From a bacterium (lineage in GTDB: Bacteria > Patescibacteriota > Minisyncoccia > UBA6257 > UBA9933), in the NCBI GenBank assembly GCA_021817915.1, contig JAKAFV010000002.1, positions 1 to 12,945 on the forward strand: a DNA stretch of 12,945 nt. Reading direction: 5' to 3'. The notes under the pieces are model-generated. The model saw only the letters and a program-made list of their open reading frames with translations, searched no databases and was not told the DNA's origin. Shown one piece after another: positions 12,933-12,945 of this stretch; within the stretch, counting starts at the first letter, position 1; the number at the start of each line of letters is the position of its first letter. Position numbers and translations under genes: made by a program.

Positions 12933-12945
12933 CGAAAGATCGGAA

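Noticed and set aside
1..12945. CRISPR arrays, tRNA or rRNA genes, insertion sequences and prophage genes.
   Set aside because: I saw no regularly spaced repeats, no cloverleaf or rRNA-like stretch, and no transposase, integrase or phage structural gene.

Overview
The window is AT-rich and every supported gene lies on the minus strand, so transcription runs from high to low coordinates. Small membrane-anchored or secreted proteins of unknown function, compact operons, few Shine-Dalgarno sequences and several -10 boxes 6 to 8 nt from a start codon suggest an uncultivated bacterium of the Candidate Phyla Radiation (Patescibacteria, Parcubacteria-like). This is an inference from gene style; there is no rRNA or tRNA to confirm it. 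The last nine bases match the start of the common Illumina adapter, so the right edge may be a contig end.

In transcription order: (1) 12881-12198, a secreted acidic coiled-coil protein of unknown function, closed by a hairpin terminator. (2) 12076-10168, threonine synthase (thrC) followed by a shikimate-kinase-fold P-loop kinase that is frameshifted in a run of seven G; this unit ends in a 36-base terminator identical to the previous one. (3) 10063-9395, a RadC-family JAB/MPN protein with its own near-leaderless promoter. (4) 9339-1887, a defence cluster of seven same-strand genes: abiEi-abiEii (type IV toxin-antitoxin), hsdM-hsdS, an XRE/Panacea antitoxin with a small RelE-like toxin candidate, and hsdR, closed by a terminator at 1829-1856. 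(5) 1728-1195, an unrecognised protein with the only strong Shine-Dalgarno, its own promoter and a terminator. (6) 1075-5, two small membrane-anchored extracytoplasmic proteins, one with a carboxypeptidase-regulatory/SpaA-like beta domain and one with a PsbP/DcrB-like domain.

The centre of interest is the defence cluster. A Panacea toxin-antitoxin pair sits inside a type I restriction-modification operon, between hsdS and hsdR, and brings its own promoter and a perfect 9-bp inverted-repeat operator. Because hsdR starts 7 nt after the toxin gene and no terminator separates them, the nuclease/translocase subunit can be expressed from the toxin-antitoxin promoter, separately from the methyltransferase. 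A second promoter with repeated TTGAC half-sites drives the AbiE pair directly upstream of hsdM. This layout suggests layered abortive defence: restriction first, with two toxin systems that could act as stabilisers or guards. That functional reading is inference; the gene order, overlaps and sites are visible in the sequence.
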